From NCBI GenBank assembly GCA_030065875.1, contig JASJCR010000023.1, positions 1 to 64,000 of the forward strand: a stretch of 64,000 nucleotides of DNA. Direction: 5' to 3'. The translations under genes and the position numbers were made by a program. Under the pieces are notes generated by a model that saw only the letters and a list, made by a program, of their open reading frames with translations, had not been told where the DNA came from and searched no databases. Positions 52,475-60,672 of this stretch are shown here, piece by piece (position 1 is the first letter of the stretch; every line of letters starts with the position of its first letter). This DNA comes from Ardenticatenaceae bacterium. GTDB lineage: Bacteria > Chloroflexota > Anaerolineae > Promineifilales > Promineifilaceae.

Positions 52475-53201
52475 TGCTGTCAACATCTTAAATGTTCCGG
52501 TTCATCTAATCACCATGGATCAGACGATCGCCTGGGTTGAGGGAGCCATGGCGCATCACCACACCTACCAAATTGCCACCGTCAATCCTGAATTTGTGAT
52601 GACCGCCCAACAAGATCCAGATTTTTTGACAATTTTACAGTCAGCTGATTTATGTTTGCCGGACGGAATCGGGCTGGTTTGGGCGTCTCGTCTGTTAAAA
52701 AAACCGCTCCCGGAACGGGTGCCGGGCAGCGATCTCGTCTATCGCCTGGCTCAGGCATGTGCCGATCATGGGTGGCGACTTTTTTTGTTAGGGGCTGCCC
52801 CCGGCGTCGCGGAAGAGGCCGCAGCCGTATTAAAAAATCTTTATCCCGCCTTAATGATCGCCGGCACCTTTGCCGGATCGCCTGATCCCCGAGAAGATCA
52901 AGCGCTAGTCGAGCGTATCAACCAATCGGAAGCGGATATGCTCTTTGTGGCTTATGGTGCCCCTCGCCAGGATAAATGGATCAACCGCAATAGAAACCGC
53001 CTAACCACCATCCATTTGGCGATCGGGGTTGGTGGGTCGCTTGATTTTATTACCGGCCGGTCCGTGCGCGCCCCTCGCTGGATACAAAACCTGGGTCTCG
53101 AATGGCTCCACCGACTCTTTAAGGAACCGTGGCGCTGGCGCAGGATGCTTGCCCTTCCCCAATTTGCCTGGAAAATTATTAAGCTGGTACAAAATTCTTA
53201 A
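52455..53201 (+). CDS. WecG/TagA/CpsF-family glycosyltransferase (GT26)
   Basis: A 248-residue membrane-associated glycosyltransferase. It begins with NILNVPVHLITMDQTIAW and TVNPEFVMTAQQDPDF, the acceptor-side signature of GT26. LPDGIGLVWASRLLKKPLPERVPGSDL holds the conserved catalytic Asp and Arg, and FVAYGAPRQDKWI and GVGGSLDFITGRSVRAPRW form the donor site. It typically adds a ManNAc-type sugar to a lipid-linked primer for teichoic-acid-like or capsule synthesis. ATG 52455 lies inside the end of the epimerase gene. Confidence 0.92.
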   Translation: MKGTTIDAVNILNVPVHLITMDQTIAWVEGAMAHHHTYQIATVNPEFVMTAQQDPDFLTILQSADLCLPDGIGLVWASRLLKKPLPERVPGSDLVYRLAQACADHGWRLFLLGAAPGVAEEAAAVLKNLYPALMIAGTFAGSPDPREDQALVERINQSEADMLFVAYGAPRQDKWINRNRNRLTTIHLAIGVGGSLDFITGRSVRAPRWIQNLGLEWLHRLFKEPWRWRRMLALPQFAWKIIKLVQNS

Positions 53202-53373
53202 CGTTTTTGACGGGAATTTTTGCCAAAAAGGCTACTATTACAGGTGTGAAATAATATTTTCCATTTGCAAAACAGCCGCTCAAATATCCAATCTCGATTC
53301 ACTCTCTATTCCCTGTTTATCACTTTCCACATTAAATTGACGATTTATTATCATTACCGATCGGAGAATTTTC

Positions 53374-54336
53374 ATGCGCATACTCATTACCGGCTCAAGC
53401 GGTCAAATTGGAACCAATTTAGGGCTCCATTTACAAAACCAGGGGCATTTTGTCTTTGGTATCGACAAGCGTCGGAACACTTGGACCACAGAGATCGAAA
53501 CGCTTGATCAAGATCTCAGCATGACTTATCAGGATTTCGACAAGGGCATCGGCCATATTGAGTATCCACCTGACCTCGATATCGTGGTTCATTTTGCTGC
53601 CCATGCCAAAGTTCACGAGCTGGTCGTCAATCCGCTGCGGGCGATGGAAAATATTACCATGACCTTTAACGCCCTCGAATTTTGTCGCCAAAATAATTTG
53701 CCGATGATTTTCAGCAGCTCACGCGAGGTGTATGGAGACATCCATCGCTACATTACTGAAGAATCGCACGCCGATTTCACTTTTGCGGAAAGCCCTTATT
53801 CAGCCAGCAAAATTTCAGGTGAGGCACTGGTATATTCTTATGCCAAATGTTACGGCCTGCGCTATCTGGTCTTTCGATTTAGCAACGTTTACGGCCGCTT
53901 TGACAATGATCTAGCCCGAATGGAAAGGGTCATTCCCCTGTTCATCAATAAAATCTATAAGCGAGAGCCGATCACCGTTTATGGGCAAGATAAAGTGCTC
54001 GACTTCACCTACGTGGATGACTGTGTTACCGGGGTCACCAGCGGTATAGAGAAACTGGTGGGCGGTCAAATACAAAACCACACCATTAATCTGGCCTTCG
54101 GGCACGGCAATTCACTGGTCAATATGGCTAAATTTATTGGGGAGGAGTTGGGGATTGAACCCGATATGACGATAGAACCTTCGCGCGTCGGTGAAGTCAC
54201 ACATTACGTAGCCAATATCGGGAAAGCTCACTCGCTTCTGAGATATCAACCCCAAACATCCCTACGTGAAGGGATTAAGAAATCGGTGGCCTGGTCGATG
54301 GATTGGTGGGAGGCTAATGGCTTCCCTGAATACTAA
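53374..54336 (+). CDS. NAD-dependent epimerase/dehydratase (nucleotide-sugar type)
   Basis: A 320-residue extended short-chain dehydrogenase. Rossmann motif ITGSSGQIGTNLG, then VVHFAAHAKVHELV, FSSSREVYGD with the catalytic Ser, YSASKISGE with the catalytic Tyr/Lys, and FRFSNVYGRFDND follow in family order. It probably epimerises or dehydrates a nucleotide sugar for surface glycans; the exact sugar is unknown. CGGAGAA precedes the ATG. Unlike its predecessor it is separated by 172 bp and probably has its own promoter. Confidence 0.9.
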   Translation: MRILITGSSGQIGTNLGLHLQNQGHFVFGIDKRRNTWTTEIETLDQDLSMTYQDFDKGIGHIEYPPDLDIVVHFAAHAKVHELVVNPLRAMENITMTFNALEFCRQNNLPMIFSSSREVYGDIHRYITEESHADFTFAESPYSASKISGEALVYSYAKCYGLRYLVFRFSNVYGRFDNDLARMERVIPLFINKIYKREPITVYGQDKVLDFTYVDDCVTGVTSGIEKLVGGQIQNHTINLAFGHGNSLVNMAKFIGEELGIEPDMTIEPSRVGEVTHYVANIGKAHSLLRYQPQTSLREGIKKSVAWSMDWWEANGFPEY

Positions 54337-54432
54337 ATAATAGAAAAATTCCGTAAAACTGATTACAATACAATTATCTTCTAATCATTTGATAACTTTT
54401 TGTTGGATTAATGATCCGCTCAGGAACCGTTC

Positions 54433-55047
54433 ATGTATAAACCATCATCCCCACTTTCAGTGCTTCAATCCGAAAACGAACAACTTCGGAATGAAAATCG
54501 CCTTCTAAAAGAAGAGGTTGCCAGTCTGCATCGGGCCTTTGCTTCCATGCTGAAGCTGATCCAAATGGTTGAATCCGCCTCCCCGGACAGCGATATCTTT
54601 GATTTGCTCGATACAATTCTCGAAGCGATCTTGACCGGGATCGAGGCCAGCGATGGCTCGATAATGCTTGTTGATGAAGAAACCAATGAGCTGGTCTTTG
54701 TGCTTGTTTCCGGGAGCGTGCGCGACAAATTAACCGGCCATCGTATGCCAATTGGCACCGGCATTGCCGGCTGGGTGGCCCACAAGGGTGAACCGGTCAT
54801 CGTACCCAACGTCAATCTTGATCCGCGTTTTTCTCGCTCGGTTGACCTGAATTTTAAATTTAAAACCCAATCTCTCCTTTGTGTGCCGCTAATTTACGAG
54901 GGGAGAATTTTAGGTGTTCTGCAGGGGCTTAACAAAATTCAGGGCAAAAATTTTGTCCCGGGTGATTTAACCCTACTGCAGGTCGTTGCTCACCTGGCGG
55001 CCGAATCAATCACTCGAATTGAAGCCATCATGGAAGAGGATCAATAG
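54433..55047 (+). CDS. GAF-domain protein with N-terminal coiled coil
   Basis: A 204-residue soluble protein. Residues 8-40 form a coiled coil (LQSENEQLRNENRLLKEEV). The GAF domain covers about 55-195: DGSIMLVDEE, MPIGTGIAGWVAHKGEPVIVPNV, LLCVPLIYEGRILGVLQGLNK. GAF domains sense small ligands or redox state; no output domain is fused, so it likely acts through dimerisation or a partner protein. It is transcribed alone. Confidence 0.88.
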   Translation: MYKPSSPLSVLQSENEQLRNENRLLKEEVASLHRAFASMLKLIQMVESASPDSDIFDLLDTILEAILTGIEASDGSIMLVDEETNELVFVLVSGSVRDKLTGHRMPIGTGIAGWVAHKGEPVIVPNVNLDPRFSRSVDLNFKFKTQSLLCVPLIYEGRILGVLQGLNKIQGKNFVPGDLTLLQVVAHLAAESITRIEAIMEEDQ

Positions 55048-55374
55048 ATTTAAACAAGTCCCTCAAGATACAATTTATCTCCGGGAGGAGTGTGGTTCTC
55101 TTTCTTTTTCAAAATCAAGTTGTCGCGTAAAATTTAACCTGAAATATACCAACTGTCGCTAAACTTTGAAGGTCATCTTACGCTCAAACACACTCGAATT
55201 TATAACCCTATGAGGGAAGCCAACATCAGCACATTTCTAAGCGTCACGATGCAAACGACAAAGATTCACTTTGTACCTGGATCAAAACAGTTAACCTGAT
55301 CCATTATTACCGGTGTCGACAGCTCTCGGCCAACGATCACTGATCTGGGTATACCAATTTTACAGGAGATTAGA
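55048..55374 (+). other. Intergenic region upstream of citrate synthase
   Basis: 327 bp with no recognisable gene, RNA or strong hairpin. AGGAG at 55362-55366 is the ribosome site of the following gene. The citrate synthase promoter is expected here, but I cannot identify it with confidence. Confidence 0.4.
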
Positions 55375-56487
55375 ATGAGCAAAGGTTTGGAAGGGTTGGT
55401 AGTGGCCAACACATCACGAAGTCAAGTCAGCGGGGATATCGGCCGTCTGATTTATCACGGCTATGAAATAAAAGATTTAGGGGCAAACGCCTCTTTTGAA
55501 GAAGTCATTTATCTGCTGTGGTACAGCAAATTTCCTTCCCCAGAGGAACTGGCGGCATTTAAAAAAGAATTAATTCCTCTCCGCACGATCCCTGACCCGA
55601 TCATGCGTATCATGCAAACCCTGCCGAAGCAAGGTCACCCGGTCGCCGTCCTGCGTACCCTGGTCAGCGCCATGGCCCTGATTGACGATGATGCGGACAA
55701 TATCGGTATTGAAAGCTCTTTAACCAAGGCCAAACGGCTCACGGCCGTTTTTCCGACCTTGATCGCCGGCTGGCAGCAAATTCGCCACGGCAAAGAGGCG
55801 ATATCACCCCGAGACGATCTGGATCATGCGGCCAACTTTCTCTACATGTTAACCGGCGAAGAGCCCACCCCCGCGGCCGTTCGCGCGATTGACACCTACC
55901 TGATATTGCTGGCCGATCACGGCTTTAATGCCTCTACATTTTCAGCCCGGGTGACCACCGGCACGCTGGCCGATATGTATTCCGCCATCACCAGCGCCAT
56001 CGGCACGTTAAAAGGACCGTCCCACGGTGGGGCATCCCAGGCGGCGATGGAGCAGTTTATCGAAGCTCACGAAATGGGGGTCGAAGCGTGGTTTAAAAAA
56101 GCGCGGGCCGAAGGGCGACGCATTATGGGGATCGGTCATCGCGTCTACAAAGTAGAAGACCCGCGCGCAAAGATTTTTGGTCCGCTGGCCAAGAAGCTCG
56201 CTGAAGCCAGCTCTGAAGGGCAATGGTATGATGTAGCGGCCCAAATCAACAGTTTGGCCCGAGCGGATCAATATTTTATCGACCGCAATCTCTTCCCAAA
56301 TGTTGATTACTACTCGGCGGCCGTCCTCTACATGATCGGAATTCCGCTCGATCAATTTACCTCTATTTTTGCCATGAGCCGGGTGGTGGGCTGGACCGCT
56401 CACGTCCTTGAGCAGCTGGCGGACAATCGCCTTATTCGCCCCAAAGCCAAATATGTGGGACCGGATAATCTGGTTATTGAAAGGTAA
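55375..56487 (+). CDS. gltA: Citrate synthase
   Basis: A 370-residue type II-short citrate synthase that condenses acetyl-CoA and oxaloacetate. The catalytic triad is visible as His217 (GPSHGGAS), His255 (MGIGHRVYKVEDPRAK) and Asp311 (NVDYYSA); the oxaloacetate-site DHGFNAST lies at 181-188. The length matches the dimeric Gram-positive/thermophile type rather than the longer E. coli type. A methylcitrate synthase is the only near alternative. A terminator follows 85 bp downstream. Confidence 0.95.
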   Translation: MSKGLEGLVVANTSRSQVSGDIGRLIYHGYEIKDLGANASFEEVIYLLWYSKFPSPEELAAFKKELIPLRTIPDPIMRIMQTLPKQGHPVAVLRTLVSAMALIDDDADNIGIESSLTKAKRLTAVFPTLIAGWQQIRHGKEAISPRDDLDHAANFLYMLTGEEPTPAAVRAIDTYLILLADHGFNASTFSARVTTGTLADMYSAITSAIGTLKGPSHGGASQAAMEQFIEAHEMGVEAWFKKARAEGRRIMGIGHRVYKVEDPRAKIFGPLAKKLAEASSEGQWYDVAAQINSLARADQYFIDRNLFPNVDYYSAAVLYMIGIPLDQFTSIFAMSRVVGWTAHVLEQLADNRLIRPKAKYVGPDNLVIER

Positions 56488-56571
56488 CAGAAGCGACAAT
56501 ATCAGTGGGTTTCAAGCTGCATGCCCCGCTAAAGAGGGCTTAGAGTTTGAGAAACTTTATTGACGAAATTG

Positions 56572-56604
56572 AGCCGTCTGGTCACAATCCAGATGGCTTT
56601 TTTA
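56572..56604 (+). terminator. Rho-independent terminator after citrate synthase
   Basis: Stem GCCGTCTGG / CCAGATGGC (one G-T pair) with loop TCACAAT, followed by six T. Classical form. Confidence 0.9.
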
Positions 56605-56644
56605 TTTGGAAGCAAAATGTAAATTGAGGCGATATATTTGCCGC

Positions 56645-56779
56645 TTAAGTGGTTTACAAAAAGAATTGTTAAAAAAAGCCACGGATTAACACGGATTTTC
56701 ACAGATTTCTCTCTTGCTCCTGCGGAGCTCTGCGAAAATCTGCGGATACCTTATTTCAAAAATATTTTGTAACTTACCT
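56645..56779 (-). repeat. Dispersed intergenic repeat, family B (copy 4)
   Basis: Bounded by TAAGTGGTTTACAAAAAG and TTTTGTAACTTACCT; the interior is inverted relative to 51904-52046. With the terminator it fills the 304-bp gap between citrate synthase and the sugar dehydrogenase. It ends 13 bp before the next ATG, so it supplies the leader of that gene. Confidence 0.85.
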
Positions 56780-56791
56780 GAAGTGAGAATT

Positions 56792-58132
56792 ATGAGATCG
56801 TTTGCAAAAAAATCGATTGGGCTGTTATCAACTTTGCTAATCTTAACCTTGATGAGCTGCCAATCGGCCGCTCCGGAATCTCAAAATGACTCGGTTGAGC
56901 CGGAAACGGCCGTTGAGGTCACCGAAACCGTTTCTCCGTCCCCCATCCCACCTACGGCCGCGGTTGAGATCGATGCCCCACCAGCTCCCACCGCTCAGCC
57001 CACCGATATTCCGGCGGTCGATCCCTCGCCAACTGAGATCCCCCCCACCGCCCTGCCGCTGAACGGGCAGCCGGCCGAAAGTTTTAACCTCGAATTGATT
57101 GCCGACGGCTTCTTCAAACCGCTGGGGGTCGAGCACGCCGGCGATGAGCGATTGTTTGTCGTCCAGCAAACCGGCCTCATCTCAATCGTCGATAATGGAC
57201 AGGTCATCGAAACGCCGTTCCTCGATATTGTCGAACGGGTTAATTCCAATGCCAATGAGCAGGGGCTTCTGGGGCTGGCTTTTCATCCCGCCTATCTAAA
57301 CAACGGCCGCTTTTTTCTCAACTACAGCGACGGAGATGGAGCAACCGTTATCGCTGAATTTCGCGTTTCCGACAGCGACCCGAACCAGGCTAACCCCTCA
57401 TCTGAACGTATTTTGCTAACAATCCCCCAACCGTACAGCAACCACAACGGCGGGCAAATTCGTTTTGGGCCTGACGGATATCTCTATATCGGGATGGGCG
57501 ACGGTGGCAGTCAGGATGATCCGCAAAACAACGGACAAAATTTTGCCGCCCTACTGGGATCGATGCTGCGCATTGATGTGGATGGGGGACCTCCTTATGG
57601 GATTCCAGCGACCAATCCGTTTGTGAATGACGACAATGTTCCTGGAGAAATTTGGGCCAAAGGGCTGCGAAACCCGTGGCGGTTCGCTTTTGATCGCCAA
57701 ACCGGCGACCTGTTCATCTCAGATGTGGGTCAATTTGTCTATGAAGAGATCAATTTTCAACCGGCCGGTTCACCCGGTGGCGAAAATTACGGCTGGAAAA
57801 TTTATGAAGGGTTTAACTGCTATTTGGGAGACTGCAACACCCCCAACCTGACTCCCCCTATCGCCGAGTATAGTCACGCGGACGGTCACTGCTCGGTCAC
57901 CGGCGGCTATGTTTATCGCGGGAGTGAGTTCCCCGAAATGCGCGGCAATTACTTCATGGCCGATTACTGCTCTGGAGCGATGTGGTCTTTGTTTCCCAAT
58001 GAAGACGGTTCGTGGTCACAAAATCAAATCGGGAATGCCGGCTTCCTCGTCTCCAGCTTTGGCGAAGACGTGAACGGAGAACTGTATGTCGTTAGCCAGA
58101 ACGAGGGGATGATTTACCGGTTAACCCCTTGA
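56792..58132 (+). CDS. PQQ-dependent sugar dehydrogenase-like lipoprotein (GSDH/Asd family)
   Basis: A 446-residue lipoprotein (LTLMSC near residue 20). After a Pro/Thr/acidic linker of about 80 residues comes a six-bladed propeller of the soluble aldose sugar dehydrogenase family: FKPLGVEHAGDERLFVVQQTG, NEQGLLGLAFHP with the catalytic His, SNHNGGQIRFGPDGYLYIGMGDGG, GLRNPWRFAFD and GENYGWKIYEG. It would oxidise sugars outside the membrane using PQQ. ATG 56792 is preferred because the frame upstream is repeat sequence and the lipoprotein signal starts here. Confidence 0.88.
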   Translation: MRSFAKKSIGLLSTLLILTLMSCQSAAPESQNDSVEPETAVEVTETVSPSPIPPTAAVEIDAPPAPTAQPTDIPAVDPSPTEIPPTALPLNGQPAESFNLELIADGFFKPLGVEHAGDERLFVVQQTGLISIVDNGQVIETPFLDIVERVNSNANEQGLLGLAFHPAYLNNGRFFLNYSDGDGATVIAEFRVSDSDPNQANPSSERILLTIPQPYSNHNGGQIRFGPDGYLYIGMGDGGSQDDPQNNGQNFAALLGSMLRIDVDGGPPYGIPATNPFVNDDNVPGEIWAKGLRNPWRFAFDRQTGDLFISDVGQFVYEEINFQPAGSPGGENYGWKIYEGFNCYLGDCNTPNLTPPIAEYSHADGHCSVTGGYVYRGSEFPEMRGNYFMADYCSGAMWSLFPNEDGSWSQNQIGNAGFLVSSFGEDVNGELYVVSQNEGMIYRLTP

Positions 58133-58141
58133 GTTGACCGG

Positions 58142-58459
58142 CTATTTGGCAATTTGCACCCATACTTCTCCGTCTTTGACTTCTGTTTCATATCGCTTGA
58201 GACGGAGATTTTCATCTGCTGGGTAAAGCGTCCGGCCGCTCTTGATGTCAAAACGCCAGCCGTGTACCGGGCAGTCGATTCGCCCGCGATACACCTCACC
58301 GCGCCGCAAATCCCCGGCCGCATGGGGGCACAATGCGGCAAAAGCGGCCGGTTTTCCATCCAAAAGGGTCAAGATCATCCCCCGCCCTTGAACGCGACAG
58401 TCAATCATGCCGTTTTCAGACAGCTCCGATAGCTTTACGGGTGTAGCATACCAATCCAT
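58142..58459 (-). CDS. Rieske [2Fe-2S] ferredoxin-like protein
   Basis: A 105-residue single-domain Rieske protein. The cluster ligands are CPHAAG (about 44-49) and CPVHGW (about 63-68), with the correct spacing. The size matches electron-transfer ferredoxins of dioxygenase systems or the small subunit of nitrite reductase-type complexes. No partner oxygenase or reductase is adjacent; it converges on the sugar dehydrogenase (stops 10 bp apart). Confidence 0.9.
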   Translation of the reverse strand: MDWYATPVKLSELSENGMIDCRVQGRGMILTLLDGKPAAFAALCPHAAGDLRRGEVYRGRIDCPVHGWRFDIKSGRTLYPADENLRLKRYETEVKDGEVWVQIAK

Positions 58460-58520
58460 ATCAATCTAAAGTCAACTCAAGTTCCGGCCTCCAAACGCGG
58501 CTTACAACCCCCACCTCAAT

Positions 58521-58567
58521 CCTCCCCCACAGGGGAGGATGCCTGCCTCCCCTCCCCGTGGGAGGGG
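58521..58567. other. Two C/G-rich hairpins in an intergenic gap
   Basis: CCTCCCC-CACA-GGGGAGG (58521-58538) and CCCCTCCC-CGT-GGGAGGGG (58549-58567) form two strong stems just beyond the stop of the minus-strand selenoprotein candidate. They could terminate it, or be a dispersed palindromic repeat. The G-rich strand could also form quadruplex-like structures. Confidence 0.6.
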
Positions 58568-58591
58568 AATGAGGGGAGGGCTAATTACCAA

Positions 58592-59254
58592 TTATCGTTC
58601 GTCTAAAAGCACCTGGATCAACTCATCTGTCTCCTCGTAAGCGCCTTCACCGATGTGTTTGTAGCGAATTTGACCTTGTTTGTCAATCAAGTAGCGCGTT
58701 GGCCAATAGCGCTGCTTGTAGCGCCGCCAGATCACCCCGTCGTTGTCGAGCACAACCGGATATTCAATTTCAAATCGTTCTACGGCATCGACCACGTTGT
58801 CAAAATCCTCTTCGTAACGAAATTCGGGGTAGTGAACCCCAATGATGACAAAATCGTCATCGCTGTACTTCTCATGCCATTCCCTCACCGAGGGAATTAC
58901 CCGCTGGCAGTTAATTCAGCCAAAAGTCCAAAACTCAAGCAGAACCACCTTGCCTTTTAGCTCCGCCATCGTTAGAGGAGGGCTGTTGATCCACACTTCA
59001 TTGTCGATCTCGCCCGCAGCCCCCAATTCCGGCAGCCAATCGGCATTTTCTTCTTCCACAATAATTTCCTCAACAGCTGGCGCTTCGGTGACGATGACCT
59101 CGGCTGCCGGCGGCGCTTCCGTAACGGCACCTTCTTCAACCGAAACAACCTCGTCAACCGGAATTACCTCGACGACCGGTTCAGCCTCTGATATCGGTTG
59201 ACACGCTGCCAGCAGCAGCAAAAAGAGGGGAAACCCCCAAACAAATTTTCTCAT
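58592..59254 (-). CDS. Thioredoxin/TlpA-like lipoprotein, predicted selenoprotein (UINC)
   Basis: Reading through TGA at 58918-58916 gives one 220-residue protein. It has a lipoprotein signal (FLLLLAAC), an acidic Val/Glu/Pro linker (about 25-75), and a redoxin domain (about 76-220): LKGKVVLLEFWTFG, then the TGA codon at 113, then INCQRVIPSVREWHEKY, VIIGVHYPEF, YPVVLDNDG, and the cis-proline loop in YWPTRYLID. In this family the sequence is normally WTFGCxNCxRxxP, so the TGA stands exactly where the first redox cysteine belongs. A SECIS-like hairpin follows. Two separate genes or a nonsense mutation are alternatives, but the downstream half has no ribosome site and no domain start. Confidence 0.87.
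58879..58897 (-). promoter_or_regulatory. Candidate bacterial SECIS element
   Basis: On the mRNA strand, 18 nt after the UGA, ATTCCCT pairs perfectly with AGGGAAT around the loop CGGTG. Bacterial SECIS hairpins lie in the coding region just downstream of the UGA, with a small loop containing GU that SelB recognises; this one has GGU. No bulged U is evident in the stem. Confidence 0.7.
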
Positions 59255-59357
59255 ACGTTACCTCCAGACGAGATTGTAGGAGAAAAGATCACCACCCAAT
59301 AACCCTGTAAGAAAGATGTAATAGAGGGGCGCTCTGTCTGGTTAACGGTTTAGGAAT

Positions 59358-60635
59358 TCACGGGCTTGGCGTTTCCGTCAAAACGGTGTCAATGACCGGG
59401 TCGGTAATCCCCAGCGTCGACGTGATGGTGCCGGTAAAAATAGAGGTTGGTGTGGGGATCGGTGTCGGGGTGGGCACATAAACAAAATCAGCCTGAACAA
59501 CCAAGAAATTGGTCCGGCCGGGCAGCACCTGTACCGTGTTGGTAAACCGGCGAATGAGCCCGTCATCGGCCGTGACCATTTCCAGCTCCACCCGATAGGT
59601 ACCCGCCGGAAGATCAGCCACAACAAAATTTTCGTTCCATAATTCATCCGCTTTTAAACGGCGGTCCATGTAGGTTCGATGGGTACGCGTCCGGGTTTCG
59701 ATATCAACGTTAAGCGGGATCACCGTAATCTTTGCATTGCTGATAAACTCCCCCCGCTGATCGATAAAGCGGCCGGCCAACGTGCCCCATCCCTCATACG
59801 GAGCCAGCCACAGGGACGGGTTGCGCACCGCCCAGTAATTGTTTTCGCCAACCCGCACCTCAAAATGGAGATGGGGGCCGGTGACCACGCCCGATCCACC
59901 GACACCGGCCAACAGCTGTCCCGTTTGCACCCGGTCTCCTTCCTGCACAAACATCTCCAGGGTGTGGGCATAGAGCGTGTAAACCGGCTGACCCTGCCAC
60001 TGCCAGTCATGCTCGATAATGATTGTATTGCCATAGTAATCAATGCCGTCGCGCGGGCTGGGGCGCGGTCCGGCCCAAATAACCGTTCCGCTGCCGGCCG
60101 CCAACACCGGGGTGCCTTTTTTATTTGGAAAATCAAGCCCGTGATGGATTCGGAACGGGGCAAACGCCGGGATCAACACGTCGGTGCCGAAGGGGTAATA
60201 ATCGATATCGTAATTGCGACTGCCGGAGGGAATCGGCCGGGCCAGCCAGTAATGATCCTGAGGGTGAATCGATACCGGCACCGGCAGGGGTGGCGGCCGC
60301 CACTCAATTTCCGGTGTTGGCGGGGTCTCAAATGGGGGTGGAGCCGGCGGGCGGGTCACATCAATGGTTAACGGATTGACCTGCCCACCAATCGGAAATG
60401 GAGACGGGGTTAAGGTATTTGTGGCGGTGGGAGGCAGCGTCGGTGACCCGGTTGGGGATGGGGATGGCGTTTGTGATGGGGTAGGAGATAAAACCGGTCC
60501 CTGAACCAGTCGCGCAATGGTGGGAATGGCGATCGGAAACCCACCTTCTCCACTTCCTCCCTGACAGCTGACCACAAGGAGCGTCAAGATCAGAATCTGC
60601 ATTAAAGAAGTGGGATGAAATCGCTTTCTGCTCAC
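59358..60635 (-). CDS. M23-family (LytM) metallopeptidase lipoprotein
   Basis: A lipoprotein of about 425 residues. With GTG 60635 as start, it has an n-region SRKRFH and a lipobox (LLVVSC) at about 24. A Pro/Thr-rich linker leads to the LytM domain: zinc ligands in FRIHHGLDFPNKKGTPV (H-x3-D) and GPHLHFEVR, with VYTLYAHTLEM between. A C-terminal beta domain and a Thr/Pro-rich tail follow. Role: endopeptidase on peptidoglycan crosslinks or an activator of such enzymes. The frame also starts at TTG 60683, overlapping the PD40 stop by 11 bp; both starts are possible, and the genes are surely co-transcribed. Confidence 0.88.
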   Translation of the reverse strand: MSRKRFHPTSLMQILILTLLVVSCQGGSGEGGFPIAIPTIARLVQGPVLSPTPSQTPSPSPTGSPTLPPTATNTLTPSPFPIGGQVNPLTIDVTRPPAPPPFETPPTPEIEWRPPPLPVPVSIHPQDHYWLARPIPSGSRNYDIDYYPFGTDVLIPAFAPFRIHHGLDFPNKKGTPVLAAGSGTVIWAGPRPSPRDGIDYYGNTIIIEHDWQWQGQPVYTLYAHTLEMFVQEGDRVQTGQLLAGVGGSGVVTGPHLHFEVRVGENNYWAVRNPSLWLAPYEGWGTLAGRFIDQRGEFISNAKITVIPLNVDIETRTRTHRTYMDRRLKADELWNENFVVADLPAGTYRVELEMVTADDGLIRRFTNTVQVLPGRTNFLVVQADFVYVPTPTPIPTPTSIFTGTITSTLGITDPVIDTVLTETPSP

Positions 60636-60672
60636 GCTGATAGGCTTTTGCTCAAAGCGCCCGGAAGATTGG

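Noticed and set aside
58592-58888. A separate 98-residue gene starting at GTG 58888
   Set aside because: It starts inside the redoxin fold after the CxxC region, has no ribosome site, and is in frame with the lipoprotein upstream across a single TGA; read-through as selenocysteine explains both parts.
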